From Bacteroidota bacterium (GTDB lineage Bacteria > Bacteroidota > Bacteroidia > Bacteroidales > SZUA-534): a DNA stretch of 64,000 bases. Position 1 is the first letter of the stretch, and each line of letters begins with the position of its first letter. Location: NCBI GenBank assembly GCA_003250355.1, contig QKGS01000005.1, forward strand, positions 99,367 through 163,366. Reading direction: 5' to 3'. The notes beneath the pieces were generated by a model. The model ran no database searches. It was given only the letters and a program-made list of their open reading frames with translations, and was not told the origin of the DNA. Shown here one piece after another: positions 18,489-27,161 of this stretch. Made by a program: the position numbers and the translations under genes.

Positions 18489-19067
18489 ATGCAAAAACTA
18501 TCAAAAGAGCTTGAAACCCGATGTGCAGGAAAGTGTGAACTATGTGGTTCCGATAACAATGTAACTACATACATAATTCCACCCGATAATTCGGACAATA
18601 TAAACAACGTAATAGCAATCTGCGAAACCTGTTATGAACAAATAAACGGAACTGTAGAGCCGGAAGCCAACCACTGGCGTTGCCTCAACGACAGTATGTG
18701 GAGTGAAGTAGCCGGAGTACAAATAGTAGCATGGCGAATGCTAAACAGGTTAAAACACGAAGGCTGGCCTCAAGACCTTCTCGACATGATGTATCTTGAC
18801 GAAGAAACTCTTTCCATTGCGGCGTCAACCGGCGAAGGAGCCAACGACGACACACCAAAACATAAAGACAGCAACGGTGCTGAACTTAAAGCCGGCGATA
18901 CCGTAGTTCTAATTAAAGACCTGAATGTAAAAGGAGCCAATTTTACTGCCAAACGGGGCACAGCGGTTAGAAATATTTCGCTGGTTCACGATAACCACGA
19001 ACATATTGAGGGGCGTGTTAACGGGCAACAAATAGTAATACTAACACAATACGTAAAAAAACAGTAA
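18489..19067 (+). CDS. PhnA/YjdM-family zinc-ribbon protein
   Basis: 192 aa. The N-terminus carries a zinc ribbon with paired Cys motifs (CAGKCELCG at residues 12-20 and ICETCYE about 25 residues later). The C-terminal ~65 residues (KDSNGAELKAGDTVVLIKDL to VILTQYVKKQ) are the PhnA domain. Despite the old name, phosphonate use is not established for this family. At 192 aa it is longer than E. coli YjdM (~111), with a linker of about 70 residues between the two domains. It is 12 bp upstream of rdgB and probably co-transcribed with it, so a link to nucleotide housekeeping is conceivable but unproven. Confidence 0.85.
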   Translation: MQKLSKELETRCAGKCELCGSDNNVTTYIIPPDNSDNINNVIAICETCYEQINGTVEPEANHWRCLNDSMWSEVAGVQIVAWRMLNRLKHEGWPQDLLDMMYLDEETLSIAASTGEGANDDTPKHKDSNGAELKAGDTVVLIKDLNVKGANFTAKRGTAVRNISLVHDNHEHIEGRVNGQQIVILTQYVKKQ

Positions 19068-19079
19068 TTATTACCCGAT

Positions 19080-19664
19080 ATGGACAAACTGGTATTTGCC
19101 ACTAATAATGAACACAAACTTCAGGAAGTTTGCGATATACTGAAAGGGATATACCAAGTGGTGGGACTAAACGAAATAGGTATAACCGAAGATATACCCG
19201 AAGATGCCGATACATTGGAAGGGAATGCTCTTCAAAAGGCAAAATATATTTATGACCGTACAGGAATAAATGTATTTGCCGACGATACCGGCTTAGAAAT
19301 AGATGCTCTAAATGGTGAACCGGGAGTGTATTCGGCCCGATATGCCGGCGAACAAAAAAATGCAGCCGACAATATGAAAAAGGTTCTTGAACAGCTAAAT
19401 GGTATTACAAACAGAAAGGCCCGTTTCAGAACTGTTATATCGCTTATTTTAAACCATAAAGAGTATTCATTTGAAGGAACTGTTGAGGGTGAAATTTTGG
19501 AGTCGGCTTCAGGTAACAAAGGATTTGGATACGACCCAATATTTAAACCCGAGGGCTTCAATATCTCTTTTGCTGAAATGAATTCGGAACAGAAAAACCA
19601 AATATCGCATAGAGGAAGAGCCGTACAAAAACTAATTTCGTTTCTTAAAAACCATCACGCCTAA
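19080..19664 (+). CDS. rdgB: XTP/dITP diphosphatase (RdgB/HAM1)
   Basis: 194 aa, normal for the family. The enzyme hydrolyses non-canonical purine triphosphates (ITP, dITP, XTP) to monophosphates and keeps them out of DNA and RNA. Diagnostic segments: [12 protein letters not shown] at the N-terminus, [25 protein letters not shown] (metal-binding Asp pair), and GFGYDPIF near residue 150 followed by the C-terminal [10 protein letters not shown]. It sits between phnA and porZ on the plus strand, with a 57-bp gap to porZ. Confidence 0.97.
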   Translation: MDKLVFATNNEHKLQEVCDILKGIYQVVGLNEIGITEDIPEDADTLEGNALQKAKYIYDRTGINVFADDTGLEIDALNGEPGVYSARYAGEQKNAADNMKKVLEQLNGITNRKARFRTVISLILNHKEYSFEGTVEGEILESASGNKGFGYDPIFKPEGFNISFAEMNSEQKNQISHRGRAVQKLISFLKNHHA

Positions 19665-19721
19665 AATATTTTTAACTTTAAATAGTTATATATTAAAGTC
19701 AGTTTTTCAAGCATTTACATT

Positions 19722-22019
19722 ATGATAACATATTTAAGAACTTTGTTTTTTATAGTTATACCCGTTATAACAACATATGCACAGATACCAACCAATACCT
19801 GGCGCGACCATTTACCATATCACAATGCACACAAAGTTGTAGTTGCCGGAAATAAAATATATTGTGCAACAGAATCGGCACTGTTTTATTTGAATAAAAC
19901 CGACAACAGCCTCAACAAACTAAGCCGAATAAATGGATTGTCGGATCTTGGTGTAGGAAGCATTGCATTCGACGAAAAAAGTAAAACCCTTATTATTGGT
20001 TACGATAATGGAAACATTGACCTAATTAACAATGATATAATATACAACCTTCCGGATTTAAAAAACAAAAACCTTCTTACCGACAAAGGGATTCGCAATA
20101 TAAATATTTACACTGACTATGCTTACCTTTCGTGCGGTTTTGGCGTAGTTGTTATTAATATTGCCAAACGAGAAGTTTCTGATACATGGCTCATAGGCGA
20201 CAAAGGCTCTTATTTGGGTGTAAACTTTATAGGAATAGTTGGCGATTCTATATATGCTTTAACCGATAATGGTATACTTATAAGCAACGCTAATAGTGCT
20301 TTTCATAACTACTACGGAAGTTGGATTCTCGACACTACATTACAGAATTATAATGGGAAATTCTATTCAGGAACTATACTCAATGGTGAATTATTTGTAA
20401 TAAACAACTCAGCAAATTTATACAAACTAACCAATGACTATAAATGGCAAAAGCTTTTCGATGCATGGAATGTTAATTCGCTGTCATCATCAGCCGATAA
20501 ACTTTACCTAAATACAAACAATTTAGTGTCTATACTTAACTCATCGGGTTCGCTAATAGAAACCATTGATATAAAAAATGCCACATATACTACAACCGAT
20601 GCTAACGGCAATATATATACAGCAAGCTCAACCGATGGATTGGTTTTTTATGATAATGCAAAATACACAGCACATTACCCTAACGGCCCTATTAGCAACC
20701 GCACATTTCGAATTGCCAACAACGGAACCCAAATAGTTGCCGTATTTGGTGGATACAACGAAGGTACGGGAGTAAACTCATGGGCGGGCATAGAATTTTA
20801 TTCACTCAACGACGATATGCAGTTATGGAAAAACTACACCTCAACCGAATACGACACCCTAAAATACGGGTCTGACGCTTCTATTGTCGGGGCAACCGGA
20901 TACGAAGGCAATTACTACATAGGCACATGGGGAACAGGAATTATCGAAGTAAAGAACGACAAAGTAATAAAACGGATATACGAGGAAACTACCAATAATG
21001 TTTTTACAACCAATAAAACTACATATTGCGGAGTAAGCGGAATGGATTTTGATAAAAACGGCAACCTATGGGTGGTTCAGCGTAACCTCGAAGCACCATT
21101 TTTTGTAAAAACACCCGATGGCAAATGGTACAACTACCGATACGATAATATACTGTCAAAAACACTTACCGGTCCTATTTTAGTTAGTGCCAATAACGAT
21201 ATATGGGCAATTCCAATTTACGGTGGTCTTATAGGGGTAATTAATGCCGGTAGCAACCCCGCTACAAAAAGCGACGACAATTGGTTAGAGTTTGCATTCT
21301 ACGACGAAGAAGGCAACATTATAAGCACTGAAGTAAAATGTATAGCCGAAGATAAAGAAGGTGCTATATGGATAGGTAGTAATAACGGTATTGGTGTTTA
21401 CGATAATCCGTCTGAGATATTGCAAAATAAAAATGAAAACAAAAAGCCAAGATCCAGAGTTCCGGTGCAGGAAGTTGACGGATATTTGCACAAACTACTC
21501 GAAGGTGAGGTAGTAAAGTCAATAGTAGTTGACGGTGCCAACCGCAAATGGATAGGTACCGCAGGTGGCGGCTTGTTCTTGCTCTCGCCCGATGGTACAG
21601 AGCAAATACTTAACCTTAACAAAAGCAACTCGCTATTGTTTTCAAACAATATATACTCTATGGCAATGAACCCCCGCAACGGTGAGTTATTTATAGGAAC
21701 CGATGCCGGGTTACAATCGTATATGACTTCGGCTTCGGAGGCTAACAAAACATTTACCAATGTATATGCATTCCCTAACCCTGTACAGCCCGGATATTCA
21801 GGTTTAATTACTGTTCGCGGCTTAATGTTTGATACATCGGTAAAAATAACCGACATTTCGGGAAACCTTGTATACGAAGGCATTAGCAACGGAGGCGACT
21901 TTGTATGGAATGGTAAAGATATGGCCGGAAACGATATTATGTCGGGCCTTTATGTGGTTATGTGTGCCAATAACGATGGTAGCGAATACGAAGCTACAAA
22001 AATTTTAATTGTAAAATAA
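19722..22019 (+). CDS. porZ: Type IX secretion system surface protein PorZ
   Basis: 765 aa. A signal peptide (to about residue 20, TYAQ) is followed by WRDHLPYHNAHKVV, the characteristic first blade of PorZ. Two successive seven-bladed propellers of Reg_prop type follow; recognisable words are NGLSD, GYDNGNIDLI and IWIGSNNGIGVYD. The protein ends with a T9SS-like C-terminal domain (FPNPVQPGYSGLI to TKILIVK). In Porphyromonas PorZ is a surface component of the sortase/attachment complex that binds A-LPS and helps PorU process cargo. The location directly before recO (3-bp gap) is an arrangement I recall from other Bacteroidota. It would serve the three cargo proteins with sorting domains in this window. 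Confidence 0.87.
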   Translation: MITYLRTLFFIVIPVITTYAQIPTNTWRDHLPYHNAHKVVVAGNKIYCATESALFYLNKTDNSLNKLSRINGLSDLGVGSIAFDEKSKTLIIGYDNGNIDLINNDIIYNLPDLKNKNLLTDKGIRNINIYTDYAYLSCGFGVVVINIAKREVSDTWLIGDKGSYLGVNFIGIVGDSIYALTDNGILISNANSAFHNYYGSWILDTTLQNYNGKFYSGTILNGELFVINNSANLYKLTNDYKWQKLFDAWNVNSLSSSADKLYLNTNNLVSILNSSGSLIETIDIKNATYTTTDANGNIYTASSTDGLVFYDNAKYTAHYPNGPISNRTFRIANNGTQIVAVFGGYNEGTGVNSWAGIEFYSLNDDMQLWKNYTSTEYDTLKYGSDASIVGATGYEGNYYIGTWGTGIIEVKNDKVIKRIYEETTNNVFTTNKTTYCGVSGMDFDKNGNLWVVQRNLEAPFFVKTPDGKWYNYRYDNILSKTLTGPILVSANNDIWAIPIYGGLIGVINAGSNPATKSDDNWLEFAFYDEEGNIISTEVKCIAEDKEGAIWIGSNNGIGVYDNPSEILQNKNENKKPRSRVPVQEVDGYLHKLLEGEVVKSIVVDGANRKWIGTAGGGLFLLSPDGTEQILNLNKSNSLLFSNNIYSMAMNPRNGELFIGTDAGLQSYMTSASEANKTFTNVYAFPNPVQPGYSGLITVRGLMFDTSVKITDISGNLVYEGISNGGDFVWNGKDMAGNDIMSGLYVVMCANNDGSEYEATKILIVK

Positions 22020-22022
22020 AAA

Positions 22023-22739
22023 ATGCTAGTTTCTACCAAAGCAATTGTTCTATATCACAAAAAATATAACGATGCTTCGGTAATACTCCATTTGTTTACA
22101 AAAAATCTGGGGCGCATTCCTGTTATGGCATATGGGATATGGACGAAAAAACATAAAAAAACAGCTTACATACAACCGCTTTCACTGGTTGATGTGGTAA
22201 TAGAAAATAAAAGTAACAGGCAAATACAGGTACTAAAAGAGATAAAACCATACCATATATTAAACAGTATCGGTACTGATATGTACAAAAGCACACAAGC
22301 TATATTTATAGCCGAAGTACTATCGAAAGTAATTTCCGAAGAACATACCGAACCCGAAATATTCGATTTTACCGAAGCTTCGGTTTTAACTCTGAATGAG
22401 ATTAACTCTGAAACGAATATGTTTCATATAGCTTTTCTGATAAAAATATCGCGCTTGCTAGGCTTTGCCCATTCATTCGCCACATTTGAAGGTCAATACT
22501 ACGATTACCGAACAGGGCATTTCGACACAACAAAACCATCGCACCCCTATTACTTTACTGAACCCACCCACAATTATATGATTAGCTTTGCTCAGCAGCC
22601 TTATTATATGCTTTCGCAAAATGTTTTTTCGCCCGAAACAATAAATACAATATTTGCGACAATACTTAAAATATACGATATTAACATTCCAGGATTCAGA
22701 AATATAAAATCGCTGGAAATAATAAGGGAGCTGTTTTAA
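22023..22739 (+). CDS. recO: DNA repair protein RecO
   Basis: 238 aa. RecO loads RecA on SSB-coated DNA in the RecFOR pathway. The N-terminal OB-fold begins with the typical TKAIVLYHKKYNDASVILHLFTKNLGR and continues into QPLSLVDVVIENK. The rest is the helical RecO_C domain, here without the Cys4 zinc motif found in some homologues. It starts 3 bp after porZ, so the two are translationally close. Its stop codon overlaps the stop of the convergent LuxR-type regulator by three bases. Confidence 0.93.
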   Translation: MLVSTKAIVLYHKKYNDASVILHLFTKNLGRIPVMAYGIWTKKHKKTAYIQPLSLVDVVIENKSNRQIQVLKEIKPYHILNSIGTDMYKSTQAIFIAEVLSKVISEEHTEPEIFDFTEASVLTLNEINSETNMFHIAFLIKISRLLGFAHSFATFEGQYYDYRTGHFDTTKPSHPYYFTEPTHNYMISFAQQPYYMLSQNVFSPETINTIFATILKIYDINIPGFRNIKSLEIIRELF

Positions 22740-23392
22740 CTAGAGCCACTACTAATATCAATAAGCTTATTTAAAATTGCATGCATAACCAAATGTGCAG
22801 TATTTCGTGTTTCGGTTTTCGCTATTAAAGAGTGACGATATTTTTCAATTGTTTTTACACTCAAACACATTTTATCCGATATCTCTTTGTTTGTGTATCC
22901 GTTGCATATATATGTAAGCACATTTTTTTCCCTGTCGTTCAATGCAAGTTGAGCCTCTACATTTTGATTATTAACTCGGAAGATTACTTTTTTCAATAAA
23001 TCCTGGGCAAAATAATTATTCCCCTTAGCAACTTCAGTTATAGCACACGTAAGCTCATCTACTCCCGAGTTTTTAAGCACAAAACCTTTTGCGCCAGCCT
23101 CAATCATTTTAAAATAATACTCTTCGTCGCTAAGCATTGACAGCACTATAATTTTAAGGTTGGGGTATTTTTCTAAAGCAAGCTTGGCGGTTTCGTAACC
23201 ATTAAGTTCGGGCATTGATATATCAAGCAGTACTATATCGGGCATAAAGCTTTCGAGCTGACACAAAAAATCGTTGCCGTTAATTGCTTCAATTACTATT
23301 TCCCAGTTGCTGTTTTGTGAAAGTATAAGTTTTATACCTGAACGAAACATTTCGTGGTCATCGACAAGGGCTATATTTGTTTTTTCATTCAT
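22736..23392 (-). CDS. NarL/LuxR-family response regulator
   Basis: 218 aa: REC domain (residues 5-120) with acidic pocket DD at 11-12, phospho-acceptor Asp57 in VLLDISMP and a conserved Lys in VLKNSG, then a LuxR HTH (about 150-215, LNDREKNVLTYICNGYTNKEISDKM). It is the last gene of a five-gene operon. The kinase just upstream has a HisKA_3 domain, the class that pairs with NarL-type regulators, so it is the expected phosphodonor. It would activate or repress targets at tandem half-sites; its own operon is a natural candidate. The stop overlaps that of convergent recO. Confidence 0.94.
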   Translation of the reverse strand: MNEKTNIALVDDHEMFRSGIKLILSQNSNWEIVIEAINGNDFLCQLESFMPDIVLLDISMPELNGYETAKLALEKYPNLKIIVLSMLSDEEYYFKMIEAGAKGFVLKNSGVDELTCAITEVAKGNNYFAQDLLKKVIFRVNNQNVEAQLALNDREKNVLTYICNGYTNKEISDKMCLSVKTIEKYRHSLIAKTETRNTAHLVMHAILNKLIDISSGSS

Positions 23393-23427
23393 AAATGATA
23401 CTTTAATCTTAAATGTATTTAAAATAA

Positions 23428-26400
23428 CTATTCATTGGGTATTTTAATACTATATAGTACCCCGTTCTCGATATTTTCATTAAAATGCAATTCGCCGTTT
23501 AACGACTGTACCCTGTTAACAATATTGAACAATCCCATCCCTTTTTTTGAATCTTTCACCTTTTTAAAATCAAATCCTACGCCGTTGTCGGAATATTCGA
23601 GGCAAATAAGCTTTTGATTTTCAAATACATTAACCGAAATAACTGTTGCTCGGGCATATTTCAATGAGTTATTAATTAACTCAGTAGCTACACGATATAC
23701 AGTAGTTTCAATCTCTTGCGTCAAAGTCATTTCAACACTATACTTGAACAAGTACTCTGTTTTCGACAATTTTTTAATACGCTCAATAAAACGTTCCAGA
23801 GCAGCCTTTAGTCCAAAGTCGTTGAGTACGTGAGGGCTAAGGTTGTTCGATATGGTAGATACCTGCAACAATGCTTCATCGATACTGTCGAGCAATTGGT
23901 TTTCGATAGTTGCCTTAAATGCCTTATTATCGGTTTTGATGTATGACTCGGTAAACAGTTTTACAGTAGAAAGAACAGGGCCTAACCCATCGTGAAGTTC
24001 CTGTGCCACACGCTTGCGCTCAGCCTCTTCGGTACTAATAACCGCCTGGAGTATACGCTGCTGAACTTGTTTTTGTGCTGTTATATCAATATGTGTTCCA
24101 CTCATTATAAGTGGTTTATTATCGTTAGTCCATTCAATAACTTTACCGCGGGCGTACACCCATACAGAATGTCCGTTTTTATGAATTTGGCGAAATTCGC
24201 AATCGTAATAGTCTATTTCTCCGGTAAAATGTTTTTTTAGCAATGTATTTGCTTTTTCAATATCATCGGGGTGAACCGACTTAATCCATGTTTCAATATT
24301 TGGAGTTAATTCCTCAAGCTTATAACCTATTATATCGGCCCAGCGGTCATTCAAAACTATATTACTTGTTTGAACATTCCACTCCCACGTTCCGGCATTG
24401 GTTCCTATTAGAATATTTTTACTCCGGTTTCGTTCATTAATTATTTCGCGTTGTGCTTTTTTCTGTTGTGTTATATCGTCAATTATCACAAGGTATGTAT
24501 CGGGGTTTTGTGTTGCTATGGTCGACGACACATAAACATCAATTTTATTGACTCTCCCATTTTTTTTAAATGAAAATTCTGCTTCGTTTTTATTAACAGC
24601 CTCTCCTGTTGTAATGGTATGTTCAATTGTTGACCTTATGCCACAAAAACGGCAATTACCACTGCCTCCACAACCATTTTCAGCAGGGTTGGTATAAATA
24701 CAGTTAAATGCATCGCCGCTTTTGTAGTAGTGTATTTGTTCATAATTTTTGCCTACTAATTCGAGTGCAGCCTTATTGGCTTTAAGTATTCGCAATTCGG
24801 GGTCGATAAGCATCATTATAGCCGGCGAATTGTCGAAAACAAGCTGTAATTGTTTTTCATTTTCAATTAATCCTTCCTCTGCTTTTTTTCGCAATACTAC
24901 ATCAAAGGCTATATCGGCAAGTTTTCCTATTATATCTACATCTTGTTTGTTATATACACTCTCTTTATTGCCTATTCCGAGAATTGCTACAATTTTATTA
25001 TTACGAAACACAGGAACCACTGCTTCGCGAACCACCGTGGCATGACCATCGGGTAATCCTTTTTTATGTTTCAAATCGGCATATGAGTTATGAATTACCG
25101 GTTGGCGTTCCCGAATGCAATCGACCCAAACTCCGGCTTTGTCAATATGGTAATGCATACTGTTTTCATCGGCTTTACACATATTTTGTTTTGTGTTGGT
25201 TGACCATGCATGAAGAGCTATATTTCCGGTTTCTTCATTATAAAAATGGTAAAAGCCTATTTGGCTTTGTGTTAACTGCTCAGCTTCATCGAGTATTTTA
25301 GTAAGTAATTGTTTTGAGTTATTGTTTGCTGCATATTCAGATATTCTGAATTTTGCCTCATTTATTATTTCATTACTGCGGCGTTCGTTAACATCAATAA
25401 GTGTCCCTTCAATAAACTGGAGAGCATTATTTTCATATACTCCTATACCATACTCCTCAATCCATTTCAGCTCTCCTTGTTTAGTTTTTATTCTGTAAGT
25501 AAGGCTAAATGGAGTGCGTTCTTTCAGTGCTTTATCAACTGTATTGCGAATATTATCTTCATATCCGGCATCGTATAAATCGACAAAACTAAGGTTTCCA
25601 AGCAGAAAATCTTCTTTCTTGTATCCGGTAAGCTCTTCAACTTTGTCGTTCAAATATAGCATACTGTATTTACTGTCGTTCATGCACAAATAAATAACTC
25701 CGGGGCTGTTTTCGGCCAAAGCCCTGAAACGCTTTTCACTCTGAATTAGTTTTTGTTCAGCTAAAATACGGTCGGTTACATCGTCGAATATTGCTACTAT
25801 TTCGCCCGTAGGGAGTTTATAAAACTGGTTATTGGTATATGCCTCATTTTTGGGGTCGTATACTTTTTGTGCATTTGCCTTTATGGTTTTTCCTGTTTTA
25901 TATACCTCTTTCAGGTTTTTAAAAGTTACACTTTGTTCAAAATTTGGAATCAAACTACAAATAGTTTTGCCTATGGCTCTTTCACGTGATATTCCGCTAA
26001 TAACCTCGGCAGAACGGTTGAAACCTATTATTTCAAAATTTTGCCCGTTATTGACAGGCTTGTACACAACTACACCGCTAGGCATATTTTCCTGAAGGTT
26101 GCGATAACGCTCTTCGTTGTCGCGCACCTGACGTATCATCTCGGTTAACCCATCGTTAGCTGCTTTAAGCTCAAACTGTGCTGTATTAAGTTCTGTGTTT
26201 TTTTCAATTAATGTTTTTTCACTTTCTGCAAGTTTTTGTACATACTCTTTCAAAGCTTCGTTACCTGCTCTTAACTCCTCTTCGGCAGCCTGAAGCTCAT
26301 AGTTTTTTTGCAGCAGCAGTATTTCCGCCTCCTTTATTGCAGTTATATCCCTGTTACTAACCCTTATGCCATTGTATTCTCCATTAGTTGTATAAACATT

Positions 26401-27156
26401 GTTACAAACATGGCTTATCCATTTTTCATCACCTTGCTTTGTAACTATTCTAAAACTTATTTCCTCACTTGAGGAAACAGGGTTCGTTTCATTATTTAAA
26501 TGATTGTTCCATATATCAAGGTCATTTTTATGAATTATATCGTATATGAGTGATGGATTATTTATAAATTCATGCGCAGCGTATCCTGTAACATTGACAC
26601 AACTAGGCGACATATACTCAATAGAACCATCGGGTAAAGTCCAGTATTCCCAATCGTGAGCAAAGTTTGCAACTGTACGGTATTTTTCATGGCTTTGTTT
26701 TAACTCTTTGGTTCTTTCTGCTACTTCGTTTTCGAGCCATATATTTGTATTGCGAAGTTTTTCTTGCATTTGGTGTAACGAAACTTGTGTATTGACCCTT
26801 GCCAAAAGTTCTTCCAGGTTGAGTGGTTTGGTTACATAATCGACAGCACCAAGGTTAAAAGCCTTTACCTTGTCGAATGTTTCGGTAAGAGCCGACATAA
26901 ACATAACCGGTATATGTGCTGTTTTTTCATTTTGCTTTAGCTCAATAATGGTTTCGTAACCATCGGTTTCGGGCATCATTATATCTAAAAGAATAAGGTC
27001 GGGGTTTCCTTTTTCGGCACTCACTATACCCTTTGCACCGGTTGTAGCTGCAAGTATTTTAAAGTTGTCGTTAACCAGTGCTGTTTTTACCATATCAATA
27101 ATAGTAACGGTATCGTCAACAATCAGAACTGTCCCTTTTACCTGAGCCTTATTCAT
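23428..27156 (-). CDS. Multi-PAS/GAF sensor histidine kinase with N-terminal receiver (HisKA_3 type)
   Basis: 1242 aa, no transmembrane helix, so cytoplasmic. Order: REC (8-125, Asp58 in LLDIMMP), coiled coil, PAS1 (about 160-280), coiled coil, PAS2 (355-470), PAS3 (480-600), GAF (610-765), PAS4 (775-900), PAS5 (915-1035), HisKA_3 (about 1045-1110, AERKRVAQELHDGLGPVLS with the phospho-His near 1050) and HATPase (about 1150-1240, ELINNSLKYA, DNGVGF, GMGLFNI). PAS4 holds a Cys cluster near residue 829 (GCGGSGNCRFCGIR plus an upstream Cys) that could bind a metal or sense redox. The N-terminal REC can receive phosphate from the upstream hybrid kinase, and the HisKA_3 core should feed the downstream NarL regulator. 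It therefore appears to be the middle step of a relay. Confidence 0.9.
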   Translation of the reverse strand: MNKAQVKGTVLIVDDTVTIIDMVKTALVNDNFKILAATTGAKGIVSAEKGNPDLILLDIMMPETDGYETIIELKQNEKTAHIPVMFMSALTETFDKVKAFNLGAVDYVTKPLNLEELLARVNTQVSLHQMQEKLRNTNIWLENEVAERTKELKQSHEKYRTVANFAHDWEYWTLPDGSIEYMSPSCVNVTGYAAHEFINNPSLIYDIIHKNDLDIWNNHLNNETNPVSSSEEISFRIVTKQGDEKWISHVCNNVYTTNGEYNGIRVSNRDITAIKEAEILLLQKNYELQAAEEELRAGNEALKEYVQKLAESEKTLIEKNTELNTAQFELKAANDGLTEMIRQVRDNEERYRNLQENMPSGVVVYKPVNNGQNFEIIGFNRSAEVISGISRERAIGKTICSLIPNFEQSVTFKNLKEVYKTGKTIKANAQKVYDPKNEAYTNNQFYKLPTGEIVAIFDDVTDRILAEQKLIQSEKRFRALAENSPGVIYLCMNDSKYSMLYLNDKVEELTGYKKEDFLLGNLSFVDLYDAGYEDNIRNTVDKALKERTPFSLTYRIKTKQGELKWIEEYGIGVYENNALQFIEGTLIDVNERRSNEIINEAKFRISEYAANNNSKQLLTKILDEAEQLTQSQIGFYHFYNEETGNIALHAWSTNTKQNMCKADENSMHYHIDKAGVWVDCIRERQPVIHNSYADLKHKKGLPDGHATVVREAVVPVFRNNKIVAILGIGNKESVYNKQDVDIIGKLADIAFDVVLRKKAEEGLIENEKQLQLVFDNSPAIMMLIDPELRILKANKAALELVGKNYEQIHYYKSGDAFNCIYTNPAENGCGGSGNCRFCGIRSTIEHTITTGEAVNKNEAEFSFKKNGRVNKIDVYVSSTIATQNPDTYLVIIDDITQQKKAQREIINERNRSKNILIGTNAGTWEWNVQTSNIVLNDRWADIIGYKLEELTPNIETWIKSVHPDDIEKANTLLKKHFTGEIDYYDCEFRQIHKNGHSVWVYARGKVIEWTNDNKPLIMSGTHIDITAQKQVQQRILQAVISTEEAERKRVAQELHDGLGPVLSTVKLFTESYIKTDNKAFKATIENQLLDSIDEALLQVSTISNNLSPHVLNDFGLKAALERFIERIKKLSKTEYLFKYSVEMTLTQEIETTVYRVATELINNSLKYARATVISVNVFENQKLICLEYSDNGVGFDFKKVKDSKKGMGLFNIVNRVQSLNGELHFNENIENGVLYSIKIPNE

Positions 27157-27161
27157 ACTTT

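Noticed and set aside
18489..19067. Phosphonate-utilisation role for the PhnA protein
   Set aside because: The family name is historical; no phosphonate genes are near, and the neighbour is rdgB.
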